The position numbers were made by a program, and so were the translations under genes. A DNA stretch of 64,000 bases from Rebecca billardiae RCC1528 (Eukaryota; Haptophyta), in contig OZ251227.1 in NCBI GenBank assembly GCA_965240325.2, positions 2,480,001-2,544,000 of the forward strand, read 5' to 3'. Below the pieces are notes generated by a model, which saw only the letters and a program-made list of their open reading frames with translations, did not search any database and had not been told where the DNA came from. Of the stretch, positions 1-10,000 are shown in pieces (position 1 is the first letter of the stretch; every line of letters starts with the position of its first letter).

Positions 1-543
1 CGGCAGCGAGCACGAGAGCGCCTGCGCGGCTGCGCGCGCTCGCGCCGTGCACTGCCGCGCGTCGCACAGCCGCGCGGCGCGCACGAGCAGCCCGCACTGG
101 CGCGTGTCGTCGGGCAGCACGATCGCCGGCCTGAATGTGGCGACCGCGTCGAGAACGTCTCCCGCTGTCAGCTCCGCGCCCGTCTGGCGCACCCAGCTGA
201 GCGGCTCGGCTGCGCTCGCACCGGCCCCGGCCGCGCGGGGGCACGCGCGCGGGCCGAGCATCCGCTGGCAGCCGGGCGCGAGCACGCCCACGTCCCATCC
301 GCTGTCCACGAGGCCGCCGAGGTACGTGAGCCAAGCCGGCGAATCGCGCGTGACGAAGAGCGCGCGCGGCACGTTTGCAGCGCGGAGCGCGGCGCACGCA
401 GAGCGGCTGCCGAGCGAGAGCGATGGGGAGTCTGCGACGACGTCGTCGCAGCGCACCGCGATGCCCAGCGCGACGACAAGTCGCAGCCGTGCCAAAGGCG
501 CACGCGAAAGGCCGCGGCGCGGCGGGCGGGAGTAGCCCGCCAT
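1..543 (-). CDS. 5' part of a gene of unknown function with a possible Rossmann-like N-terminus (runs off the window)
   Basis: Reading the minus strand from the ATG at 543-541 gives 181 codons without a stop up to the window edge, so only the N-terminus is present. The peptide looks like real protein: after a basic leader it has alternating hydrophobic strands and glycine turns (RALFVTRDSPAWLTYLGG, then GWDVGVLAPGCQRM) and later FRPAIVLPDDTRQCGLL. This strand-loop-helix order resembles the N-terminal nucleotide-fold domain found before ATP-grasp domains or in some glycosyltransferases, but no diagnostic motif is inside the window. Function is therefore unassigned. The same stretch reads open in two other frames because of GC bias, but those give only Arg/Ala/Ser-rich shadows. 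Confidence 0.5.
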   Translation of the reverse strand, partial: MAGYSRPPRRGLSRAPLARLRLVVALGIAVRCDDVVADSPSLSLGSRSACAALRAANVPRALFVTRDSPAWLTYLGGLVDSGWDVGVLAPGCQRMLGPRACPRAAGAGASAAEPLSWVRQTGAELTAGDVLDAVATFRPAIVLPDDTRQCGLLVRAARLCDARQCTARARAAAQALSCSLP

Positions 544-757
544 GCTGCTATTGACCGCTTACCGAGTTACCGTTGGTCAATTGCGGCACGATGGCGGATG
601 TGATGAAGCGCGAAGGAGATGGTCAGATGGACGATCGCTGTCGAACTCGATGACATCGTCGGCCGGGCATACGGCTGATGAGTCGTAGTCGACGACAGCC
701 GCCGAGCCCTTCGTGCGGCAGCTGAATGACTATACAGTAGTAGTACAGTACTCATTT

Positions 758-944
758 ATGGCCTGCGGTGCAGGGCGGAGCGCGCAGCGTGCAGACTGCA
801 GCCCGCAGCGCGGGCACTATTATAAAAACCTGTATGATACAGTAACCTGTAATTGTAACCATGCGTTATTTCAAAAAAGATCTTAGATCAAAGAAAAATG
901 GGCGAGGCAACGATTTTCAGGGCTGTTGGAGACCGAGTTTCGCG
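758..944 (+). repeat. Dispersed repeat family, copy A
   Basis: Starts ATGGCCTGCGGTGCAGGGCG, continues with GAGCGCGCAGCGTG and an inverted GCCCGC..GCGGGC hairpin followed by ACTA, then an AT-rich middle with an AAAAAGATCTTAGATCAAAG block, and ends with GATTTTCAGGGCTGTTGGAG plus ACCGAGT. The same blocks occur in the same order at 3501-3360 (minus), 53476-53240 (minus) and, in part, at 52814-52905 (plus). The middle differs in length between copies while both ends are conserved, so this is a repeat family rather than a gene. Confidence 0.75.
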
Positions 945-1189
945 ATATAGCTAAAGCTAGAGAGCCATCTAGAGATTAGAGATCGAGATCTGAGAGAGAC
1001 ATCTAAGTCTAACTTAGAGAGAGATCTAAAGAGAGAGAGAGCTATAGTTAGAGAGACGTTCGGGAGAGCTACTGCTGAGAGGTTCCGCACGGATATCGAT
1101 CGGACGACGATCCATCTGGCCGTCACTACTAAGACGATAGCTATAAGTACGTATTACTATCCTGAGGCGTCCTAAAGGCAATAAATAAT

Positions 1190-1211
1190 GACCGCGTTCC
1201 GCGGTCTTTTT
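1190..1211 (+). other. GC hairpin followed by T5
   Basis: Perfect 7-bp arms GACCGCG/CGCGGTC with a TTC loop, followed directly by five T. It resembles a bacterial-type terminator or a pol III end but stands alone in non-coding DNA. A related hairpin (GACCGCGG-CA-CCGCGGTC) is at 38201-38218, upstream of the NEK kinase gene. Confidence 0.4.
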
Positions 1212-1381
1212 CCGTAGAACGAACGTAGTTCGGGGCCCGCGGCGCACCCTCCGTCGGCTGCTGTGTCAGTCTGACATGTGTAACAGTTCGCCTGAGCTGC
1301 CACCGCCAACTCAGTCACTGCCGCCCACCGGGCCGGCGGGCCGAGGACTGTCGCCGCGGGTCCGCGGGCCGCCGCGGGGAC

Positions 1382-2771
1382 TAGCGGCCGGCGCGCGCGC
1401 GCAGGCAGGACGAGAGGCGCTGGCGCGGCGCGAGCCGGCGCGTGCGCGCGAGCGGGCGCACCTGCTTGAGGTACTCGCCCTGCGCCATGCGCTCGACGAC
1501 GGGCCGCTGGTCGCTCGTGCCGGCAGAGCGAGAGCGCGCGCCACTGCTGGCCCCGGCCTGCCGGCTGCGCAGCCTCGCACCGAGACCGACCGAGCGGAGC
1601 TCGGGGCGGTGGAACGAGGCGAGCGGCGCGTCGCGCCTGCCGCCGCGCGTGCGCGCCTGCTCCACCGCGCCGCCGTGCTCGCCCGCCGCCTCCTCCGCCG
1701 CGTCGGCCTCGAAGACGGCGGCTGCCAGCGGCAGGCTGAGCCGCGCGCCGGCTCACTCACACTGTGAGTCACACCCGCGGTCGCCTCGACGGCCAACTAT
1801 CCACAGCTGCTCGAGCTGCTGGAGGGCGCCGCGACGATGGCGGCGCGGGCGCCCAGCGCGTCCGTTGCCGCGTCGCTCAGCTCGTCGAGCTCGGCGCCGC
1901 ACTTCGCCAGCTTGGCGCCTAGCGCCTCCGTGTGTCACGTGCTCGTGCACGTCAGCCTGCTGATACGCCGCCGCCCATCGGCACTTCTGGCATCTGCGCG
2001 CGCAGCTGCTGCAGCTCGACGGCGGAGTCGTCGCGGCTGGCGGCGAGGGTGCGCACCGCGTCGATTGCCGAGGCCTGCAGCCCGGTGATCGCCGCGTCGA
2101 CGCGCGCGGCGATTTCCCCACGCAGCTCCTCGCGCCACGTGGCCGCCGCTCGCGTGGCAGGCAGCTGGGCACCGCTGCGCGACCCGGAACCGGCGCGCGT
2201 TTCACTGATGCTCCTGCTCGTCCTCACGCTGCTGCACCTCCGCGCCGCCGTCGACCGAGTTGAGGAGGAGCTCGCGCTCGGCGTCGAGGCGCGAGCTCGC
2301 GTGCTCGAGCTCGCCCTTCAGCCGCGCGAGCTCCGGGCGCATCCGGCTCATCAGCTCTGCCGCGCCCGCTCGCTCGCAGCGGCGCGCTCTGCTCCGGGCG
2401 GCGAGCGACGAGCTCGCGTGCTCCGGACTCGGCTCGCCCTTGCGCGCTGCTCCTCGAGTGACGAACGCCTGCGGGGCACGAACGAAAGTCGGTGATCAAC
2501 CGCGCAGCGCCACCGCTGCCGAGTGCGCCCTCCGCCGCCAGCACCTTGCGGACCTGGCCAAGGAGCTGCTTGATCGCTTTTGTTGACGTACGCCGTACTC
2601 GCTCGCGGCGCCGGGGATGGTCTGCTTGTGCCTGGCGACGGAGATGGCGGCAGCGGTGCTCTGGAACGTGGTGTTGTTCACCCGCGTCACCGTCCTCGAG
2701 TCGAGCAGCGCGTTCAATACGCGGCGAACGTAGTCCTGGTCGGCGTCGCCGGTCGAGGTGCTGCTTGCCAT
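1382..2771 (-). pseudogene. Frame-broken coiled-coil protein gene (pseudogene, tiny introns or sequence errors)
   Basis: Protein-like peptides follow each other on the minus strand but jump frame several times. The likely start is the ATG at 2771, giving MASSTSTGDADQDYVRRVLN and onward to HKQTIPGAASEYG. Then come KAIKQLLGQVRKVLAAEGAL in another frame, a short helical piece starting LEEQRARASRV, then ELMSRMRPELARLKGELEH in a third frame, then WREELRGEIAARVDAAITG to about 1970, then ALGAKLAKCGAELDELSDAA, and a C-terminal piece (PLAAAVFEADAAEEAAGEHG) that stops near 1382. The Glu/Lys/Arg/Leu-rich segments predict coiled coil. Some jumps could be very short introns (a GTACGT donor sits at the first one), but others look like one-base shifts. 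Family not recognised. Confidence 0.4.
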
Positions 2772-3086
2772 CGCCCCCCACCCACGTGCGATCGGGCCCA
2801 CCTCTGTTGTTTTGCGTCGGTGACGGGGCCGCGACGACTTGACGGGAGCATCTTCAATAATCTATGATCATCTCAGGGTTACTACGTGAAGCGGTAGAAT
2901 AGAATTTCATTTACGAGCATTGATACGACGCGGTGCAACGTGAAGCGGTTTTTTTAAGATACGACGCGGTCTAATGACCCATTGTTCATACATGTACATG
3001 AATGGGTCGTCATAAACGGCGGGCGGCTCATTTATGACCAGACCGGGCCCTGGGTGATTGATGATCAGAACCCGCAAAAGCTAGCG

Positions 3087-3146
3087 GCAGTCCAGCACAC
3101 AAGTAATGAATTAATAACAAGCGCAGTCCAGCACACAAGTAATGAA
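3087..3146. repeat. Short direct repeat, period 36
   Basis: A 24-bp block that includes CAGTCCAGCACACAAGTAAT occurs identically at 3087-3110 and 3123-3146, with twelve bases between the copies. It is close to a fragment of the dispersed repeat and may be a footprint of rearrangement. Confidence 0.7.
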
Positions 3147-3359
3147 CGAATGGCCCGCGGTGCCGGCTGGCTATCTAGATACGTCGTCATCGCTCCTTGA
3201 TGACCTTGCGGCAATCTCATTGGCTGGAAAAAATCGCTTGTAACGGTTCGTTACGTTATGGATCCTAAAGGGCGTGAAGTTTTTTGGACGGGCGTCACTC
3301 CAATATGAACTTGCCGTGGGCGCGACCTTTTTCGACGCTAATGCACCTGTAAGGGAGTC

Positions 3360-3501
3360 TCAAAATTCGAAACTCGGTCTCCTCCAGCCCTGAAAATCGT
3401 CCCCCGTCCCTTTTTTCTTGATCAAAGATCTTTTTGAAACGTTGTTCGGGCCCGCTGGTGCGGGCTCCACGCTGCGCGCTCCGCCCTGCACCGCGGGCCA
3501 T
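3360..3501 (-). repeat. Dispersed repeat family, copy B
   Basis: On the minus strand it begins ATGGCCCGCGGTGCAGGGCG, carries the GCCCGC-ACCA-GCGGGC hairpin, then AAAAAGATCTTTGATCAAGA, GAAAAAAGGGACG, and ends CGATTTTCAGGGCTGGAGGA followed by GACCGAGTTTCG. The first and last thirds match copies A and C almost base for base. A head-only fragment lies at 3150-3163. The minus-strand reading frame through this copy (MARGAGRSAQRG...) has no other support as a protein. Confidence 0.75.
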
Positions 3502-3672
3502 AATCAGCAATATAAAGCTACTGCCGGCCTAATAATCGGGGGAGAGTGGTCTGGCATCAGAGGAGCTATTGTGGATGGTCCACGTTGCAGATCACTCAAG
3601 AGCGGTGAGCCATCTCACTGAGCGGTTCGGACTCAGAATCCGTCATCGTCGGACTTCGGCGTGGCATTGGCA

Positions 3673-6600
3673 TCACTGCTGAGTTGGCTGAGTAGCCTCG
3701 CCAGCCGCTGCGGCTTGCGCGGCTCGGCCGGCAGCCGGCGCCGTCGTCGCATCGGTCGAGGACCCGAAGAGGAGGATGGCGAGGATCTGCTCGCGCGTGA
3801 ACGGGCGGCGCGTGATGGGGTCGACGCTCTTGGTCTCGTGCACGAGCGCGCCCGCGCCGTCTGTCTTGAGCTCGAGCAGCCAGCGGCGCACGGAGGCGGC
3901 GAGGTAGGCTTGCGCCGAGCGCAGCGAGGCGTCGCCAGTCTCGCACGCGATCACGACGCGCTCGCCGCGGCGCACGGCCTCGTCGATCGACTCGAAGTGG
4001 ATGAAGTCGTGCCGCCCCGCGCACCGCTGCAGCGCGGCCTCGGGCTCGAGCGCGCGCACGCCCGCCATGCTGAGCGCCGCGGCGGACGCGCAGCCCGGGC
4101 CGACCAGGTAGACATCAAGAGCCTGCGCGTGGTCAGGGATGCATTCCTCCGCTGCGGGGGAAGGGCGGTGTTGGGTGGTGCGGCGCAGGGGTCGGGGGCG
4201 GCGGGCGAATCAGCGCGAGGCGCAGGCTCTCGGACGCACCCTCCCCAGCTCTCGCAGGCGCAAAGGTCGTTACAGAGAGCGCGAGCGCGCGGCACGGCGT
4301 CGCGGCCCCGCGCGCGCGCCCTGGCACGGCGTCGCGGCCCCGCGCGCGCACCGCGGCCGAGCACGTGGTCTTGGAGCCGGTCGAGCGCTGCCTCGTCCAG
4401 CCGGTCCGAGTTGAGCCCGACCAGGAAGCGCAGCCCCGCGGCGAGCGGGCGGGTCGAGTCGTGCGCGCCGCCGTCCGCGTGGAGCTCCGCGGCGCCGGCG
4501 CGCTGCTCGGCGAGCGCGGCCAGCGCCTCGGTGCCGCGCGACGCGCGCTGCACGCCGCGCGAGGCGGAGGAGACGACGATCAGCGTAGCGCGCGGCGCGA
4601 GCTGCGCCTCGCCGAGCGTGCGCGCGCGGTGCGCGGGCTCGGTCGAGAGGTACTCCGCGGGCGGCAGCACCACGCGCAGCCCGAACGGCTCCACGGCCAC
4701 GTGCGGAGGCAGCCGCTCGGCGACGGCCGCGAACACCTGCTCGAGCGTGTCCGCGGCGGTGCGCTCCAAGCAGAGACACTCGCCATCCTCCAGCCTCACA
4801 CGCAGCGTGACGCGTTGCTGCGCGCCGCCGCCGTCGGCGGCGTCGCGCGCGCCAGCCGCGAGCGCGGCGTCGCGCGGCGCCGCGGTGCCGGGCGCCGCCG
4901 CCGCCGCCGCCGCCGTCGGCCGGAGCTCCATCGGCGCGCCGCCGCTCGGCGCAGCGGGCGGGGCGAAGCGCTGGTTCCGGTCCTCGACGAGAGCGCGGCG
5001 GATGCGCTCGCGCTCGAGCTCGCGACGTGCCGCAGCCTCGCGGTGCGCCGCCACGCGCCGCTTGCGCTCGTCTGCGCTGATGCCCGTCTGCGCGCCGGCC
5101 GCGCCGCAGCCCTCTGCAGCCGCCGTCTGCGCCGTGGGCTGCTGCTGCTGCGGCTGCTGCTGCGGCTGCGGCGGCGGCTGCGGCGAGGCCGGCCCTGCGC
5201 TCGCGCACGCGGGCGGGAGAACACCCGCGGCCGCGGCGCGCGCGAGCACGCTGTTCTTCGGAGGGCGGTGCTGCTCCTGCGGCCGCGCGTGCTGCTGCTC
5301 CTGCTGCTGCTGGGCGGCCAGCTCGCGCGCGCGGATCTCCGCGGCTTCGAGCGCCCGCTGCCGAGCCGGATCGAGCGGCGCGCGCGGCGCGGGCGGCGCG
5401 GCAGCGGGCTGCACCGGAGCCGCCGCCGGCGCGTGCGCTGGCGTGGCGACGGGCGCCTCCGGCTCGGGTGGCGCCTGCGAGCGAGTCATGGCCGCGCGCA
5501 GGGCCGACGCGCGTCGCATGCTCGCCACGCGGTCGTCCGCCTGCTGCTCGGACGGCGCTGGCGCCGGCGGCTGGTCTGGAGGCGGCGGGTCAGCCGCGCG
5601 CGCGGCAGCGCTCGCGCCGCGCGCGGGGACGGCCGTGGCGGTGGCGGTGGCCTCAGCATCGGCCTCGGTGGCTGGCTGTGTGCGCCGCTGCAGCGCCTCG
5701 AGCCGTGCCTGCCGTATCTGCTCGGGCGTGAGCGCCGTCGCGGCGCTCTCGGCCGCGCCGCCGCCAAGCGCGCTGCCGCCAAGCGCGCGCCCTTGCCAGA
5801 GTGGCCCTCGGCCCGCCGGCCCTGCGCCGTGCGCCGGGAGGCCGTGCAGAGGCACAGCCTCGTGATCTCGAGGGTACAGGCCCTCCATGGCGTCATCGTC
5901 CTCGCCCTCCTCCTCGTCGTCGCCCTCCTCCAATCCGTCCTCCTGCTCCTCCAACCCCTCCTCCTCCTCAAATCCCTCCTCCTCAAATCCCTCCTCCTCC
6001 TCCTCCTCCTCCTCCTGCTGCGGCTGCTGCTGAGGCCATGCCGGGCCTGGCCACTGGGCACCGGCCGCCGCCTGCGCGCCGCCTTCGCGCGGCGGACGGA
6101 GCACCATCAGAGTGCCGTGGGGCACGAGGCCCGCGTCGGCGAGGGTCGTCGTGCGCAGCAGCTCCTCCGTGTCGTACTCCCGCCGCGGCGTCGGCACGAA
6201 GAAGAAGACGGGGTGCTGCGGCGCGTCGTCGAGCGCGACGTCTTCGGCCGCGGCGTGCGGCTGCTCGCGCGCGGGGCCCGCCGCGCGAAGGCGGCGGGCC
6301 TCCTCGCGCATGCGCTCCGTCTGGCGCTCAAAGTGCTCCCGCCCGAGCCGCGCCATCTCGTTGGGGACGAGGGCCTGCGTCGCACCGACGAACGGCCGCG
6401 GCGCCTGAGCGGCGGGCGTGGGCTCTGCGGGCGTCTGAACAAACCACTCGCGCACGTTCGCGAGCGTGTCCGTGGCGGCGAAGCGGTTGCACCGCGTCGT
6501 GCCGTCGGGGCAGCGGATGCGCACGTCCGCCACGCCGGCGCCGTTCGGCGGGGCCGCACTTGACCCGCGCGCACTCTGCGTCGGCGCGGCCGCGTTGGCT

Positions 6601-6740
6601 TCCTCTCCGGCTGCGTTGGCGGTGGGCGTGCGCTGCTGTGCACGCCGCTCCTTGTCTTCGGCGAGCTGCTGGCGGATTCGCGCGCGCTCCTCCTGATCAC
6701 GCCGCGCCTTGAGACCACGAAGCGCCGCCGAGTGCTCCAT
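3673..6740 (-). CDS. Tandem-UBX domain protein, probable Cdc48/p97 cofactor
   Basis: Exon 1 is 6740-4365 and exon 2 is 4122-3673 (GT at 4364, CAG at 4125-4123, phase 0), 941 residues. Residues 8-36 are a charged helix (QEERARIRQQLAEDKERR) of the kind that precedes UBX domains. UBX 1 spans about 71-215: IRCPDGTTRCNRFAATDTL, then an insert of about 75 residues, then PTPRREYDTEELLRTTTLAD and LVPHGTLMVLR. A long acidic run (Glu/Asp, about 235-300) and Pro/Ala/Gln-rich linkers follow. A second helix (LERERIRRALVEDRNQR) precedes UBX 2 at about 640-725 (VRLEDGECLCLERTAADTL ... LAPRATLIVV). UBX domains dock on the N-domain of Cdc48/p97 in ubiquitin-dependent segregation. The C-terminal 150 residues (DVYLVGPGC ... 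DPITRRPFTREQILAIL) are not recognised. The gene diverges from the TPR-CHAT gene. Confidence 0.8.
4291..4351. repeat. 32-bp tandem duplication inside the UBX intron
   Basis: The block starting GGCACGGCGTCGCGGCCCCG occurs twice back to back (4291-4322 and 4323-4351). Both copies lie in the predicted 242-bp intron of the UBX gene, so the duplication would not alter the protein. Confidence 0.7.
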
Positions 6741-7016
6741 GGATGCGGGCGAGAAAGCGCGCGGTCGGTGAGTGAGGATATGGGGCGCGCGGGCGGCGGC
6801 GGCGGCTGCTTGCGGCCAGCCCCGCCCGGCGCGGCGAAAGCGGAAAGACCAGTCCACGCTGCGGAACCAAGCTACAAGCGCATGTTTCCCCGGACGCACG
6901 CATGAGTGTCCGGTCGGCCGTCGGCGGTCGCTCGAGGAAGGTCACCGTCGTCGTCGCTCCCGACCGGCCGCGACTCGTTCGGGACGTGCACAAACACGTA
7001 CTGCGCCGCGGGCCTG
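6741..7016. promoter_or_regulatory. Divergent promoter region, UBX gene and TPR-CHAT gene
   Basis: Start codons at 6740 (minus) and 7017 (plus) leave 276 bp for both 5' UTRs and promoters. No TATA box is obvious. An ATG at 6902 lies in another frame and would be an upstream start on the TPR-CHAT transcript. Confidence 0.45.
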
Positions 7017-10000
7017 ATGGCCGATGTCATCGATTTGTTGACGTCGGAACTGCGCGCCAGCCGCGAGGGCGGCGACAGACGGCGCGAACTTAGATGCGTG
7101 TGCGATCTGGGCAGCGCGTATGATAGCCTCGGGCAGTACGACCGCGCTATCGAGCACCACACGCAGGCGCTGGCCATGAGCCGCGAGATCGGCGACCGAC
7201 AGGGCGAGGGCAGCTGCCTGGGCAACCTGGGCAGCGCGTACGACAGTCTCGAGCAGTACGACCGCGCCATCGAGCACTACACGCAGGCGCTGGCCATTAG
7301 CCGCGAGATCGGCGACCGTGAGGGCGAGGGCACTTGCCTGGGCAACCTGGGCAGCGCGTACGACAGTCTCGAGCAGTACGACCACGCTATCGAGCACCAC
7401 ACGCAGGCGCTGGCCATGAGCCGCGAGATCGGCGACCGACAGGGCGAGGGCAGCTGCCTGGGCAACCTGGGCAGCGCGTACGACAGTCTCGAGCAGTACG
7501 ACCGCGCCATCGAGCACTACACGCAGGCGCTGGCCATTAGCCGCGAGATCGGCGACCGTGAGGGCGAGGGCACTTGCCTGGGCAACCTGGGCAGCGCGTA
7601 CGACAGTCTCGAGCAGTACGACCACGCTATCGAGCACCACACGCAGGCGCTGGCCATGAGCCGCGAGATCGGCGACCGGCAGGGCGAAGGCACTTGTCTG
7701 GGCAACCTGGGCAGCGCGTACGACAGCCTCGGGCAGTACGACCGCGCCATCGAGCACTACACGCAGGCGCTGGCCATTAGCCGCGAGATCGGCGACCGGC
7801 AGGGCGAAGGCACTTGTCTGGGCAACCTGGGCAGCGCGTACGACAGTCTCGAGCAGTACGACCGCGCCATCGAGCACTACACGCAGGCGCTGGCCATTAG
7901 CCGCGAGATCGGCGACCGTGAGGGCGAGGGCACTTGTCTGGGCAACCTGGGCAGCGCGTACGACAGTCTCGAGCAGTACGACCGCGCTATCGAGCACCAC
8001 ACGCAGGCGCTGGCCATGAGCCGCGAGATCGGCGACCGGCAGGGCGAAGGCACTTGTCTGGGCAACCTGGGCAGCGCGTACGACAGTCTCGAGCAGTACG
8101 ACCGCGCCATCGAGCACTACACGCAGGCGCTGGCCATTAGCCGCGAGATCGGCGACCGGCAGGGCGAAGGCACTTGTCTGGGCAACCTGGGCAGCGCGTA
8201 CGACAGTCTCGAGCAGTACGACCGCGCCATTGAGCACTACACGCAGGCGCTGGCCATTAGCCGCGAGATCGGCGACCGGCAGGGCGAAGGCACTTGTCTG
8301 GGCAGCCTGGGCAGCGCGTACCACAGCCTCGGGCAGTACGACCGCGCCGTCGAGCACCACACGCAGGCGCTGGCCATCCGCCGCGAGATCGGCGAGATGC
8401 AGGGCGAGGGCGCTGATCTGGGCAACCTGGGCCGCGCGTACCACAGCCTCGGGCAGTACGACCGCGCCATCGAGCACCACACGCAGGCGCTGGCCACCTT
8501 CCGCGAGATCTTCTACAGGCAGGGCGAGGGCGCTTGCCTGGGCAACCTGGGCAGCTCGTACGACAGCCTCGGGCAGTACGACCGCGCCATCGAGCACTAC
8601 ACGCAGGCGCTGGCCATCAGCCGCGAGATCGGCGACAGGCGGGGCGATGGCGCTTGCCTGGGCAACCTGGGCAGCGCGTACCACAGCCTCGGGCAGTACG
8701 ACCGCGCCGTCGAGCACCACACGCAGGCGCTGGCCATCCGCCGCGAGATCGGCGAGATGCAGGGCGAGGGCGCTGATCTGGGCAACCTGGGCCGCGCGTA
8801 CCACAGCCTCGGGCAGTACGACCGCGCCATCGAGCACCACACGCAGGCGCTGGCCACCTTCCGCGAGATCTTCTACAGGCAGGGCGAGGGCGCTTGCCTG
8901 GGCAACCTGGGCAGCTCGTACGACAGCCTCGGGCAGTACGACCGCGCCATCGAGCACCACACGCAGGCGCTGGCCATCAGTCGCGAGATCGGCGACAGGC
9001 GGGGCGAGGGCACTGATCTGGGCAACCTGGGCACAGCGTACCGCAGCCTCGGGCAGTACGACCGCGCCATCGAGCACTACACGCAGGCGCTGGCCATCAG
9101 CCGCGAGATCGGCGACAGGCGGGGAGAGGGCACTGATCTGAACAGCCTGGGCGTCGCGTACCGCGACCTCGGGCAGTACGACCGCGCCATCGAGCACCTG
9201 ACGCAGGCGCTGGCCATCAGCCGCGAGATCGGCGACAGGCAGGGAGAGGGCACTTGCCTGAGCCACCTGGGCGTCGCGTACGACAGTCTCGAGCAGTACG
9301 ACCGCGCCATCGAGCACCACACGCAGGCGCTGGCCATCAGCCGCCAGATCGGCAACAGGCAGGGCCAGGGCGCTTGCCTGGGCAACCTGGGCGTCGCGTA
9401 CCGCAGCCTCGGGCAGTACGACCGCGCCATCGAGCACCTGACGCAGGCGCTGGCCATCAGCCGCGAGATCGGCGACAGGGAGGGCGAGGGCGCTTGCCTG
9501 GGCCACCTGGGCAGCGCGTACCACCGCCTCGGGCAGTACGACCGCGCCATCGAGCACTACACGCAGGCGCTCGCCATCAGCCGCGAGATCGGCGACAGGC
9601 GGGGCGAGGGCGCTGATCTGGGCAGTCTGGGCATCGCGTACCGCAGCCTCGGGCAGTACGACCGCGCCATCGAGCATCACACACAGGCGCTGGCCATCAG
9701 CAGCGAGATCGGCGACAGGCGGGGCGAGGGCACTTGCCTGGGCAATCTGGGCGGCGCGTACCACATCCTCGGGCAGTACGACCGCGCCATCGAGCACCTG
9801 ATCCAGGGCCTGGCCATCAGCCGTGAGATCGGCGACAGGCAGGGAGAGGGCACTCGCCTGTGCGACCTGGGCATCGCGTACGACAGCCTCGGGCAGTACG
9901 ACCGCGCCACCGAGCATCACACGCAGGCGCTGGCCATCAGCCGCGAGATCGGCGACAGGCGGGGCGAGGGCACTGATCTGGGCAACCTGGGCAGAGCGTA

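Larger units (their letters stand above)
544..1381. other. Intergenic region
   Basis: No gene is visible. The region holds one copy of the dispersed repeat (758-944), an AG-rich stretch with many short GAGA and TCTAGA blocks (about 955-1065), and a GC hairpin followed by five T (1190-1211). It lies upstream of the truncated minus-strand gene and downstream of the broken coiled-coil gene. Confidence 0.5.
2772..3672. other. Intergenic region with repeats
   Basis: No gene is visible. It contains twice the phrase GTGAAGCGGT (2886 and 2939), a 24-bp direct repeat (3087-3146), a 14-bp fragment identical to the head of the dispersed repeat (3150-3163) and a full inverted copy of that repeat (3360-3501). 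It lies beyond the 3' end of the UBX gene. Confidence 0.5.

Noticed and set aside
3295-3510. Small minus-strand frame (MLIMARGAGRSAQRGARTSG...)
   Set aside because: It lies inside repeat copy B; the frame is not preserved over the full length of copies A and C.
3661-6563. Two plus-strand frames of over 700 codons across the UBX gene
   Set aside because: They are Arg/Ala/Ser/Leu-rich shadows of GC-biased coding DNA; the minus-strand frame has UBX motifs.
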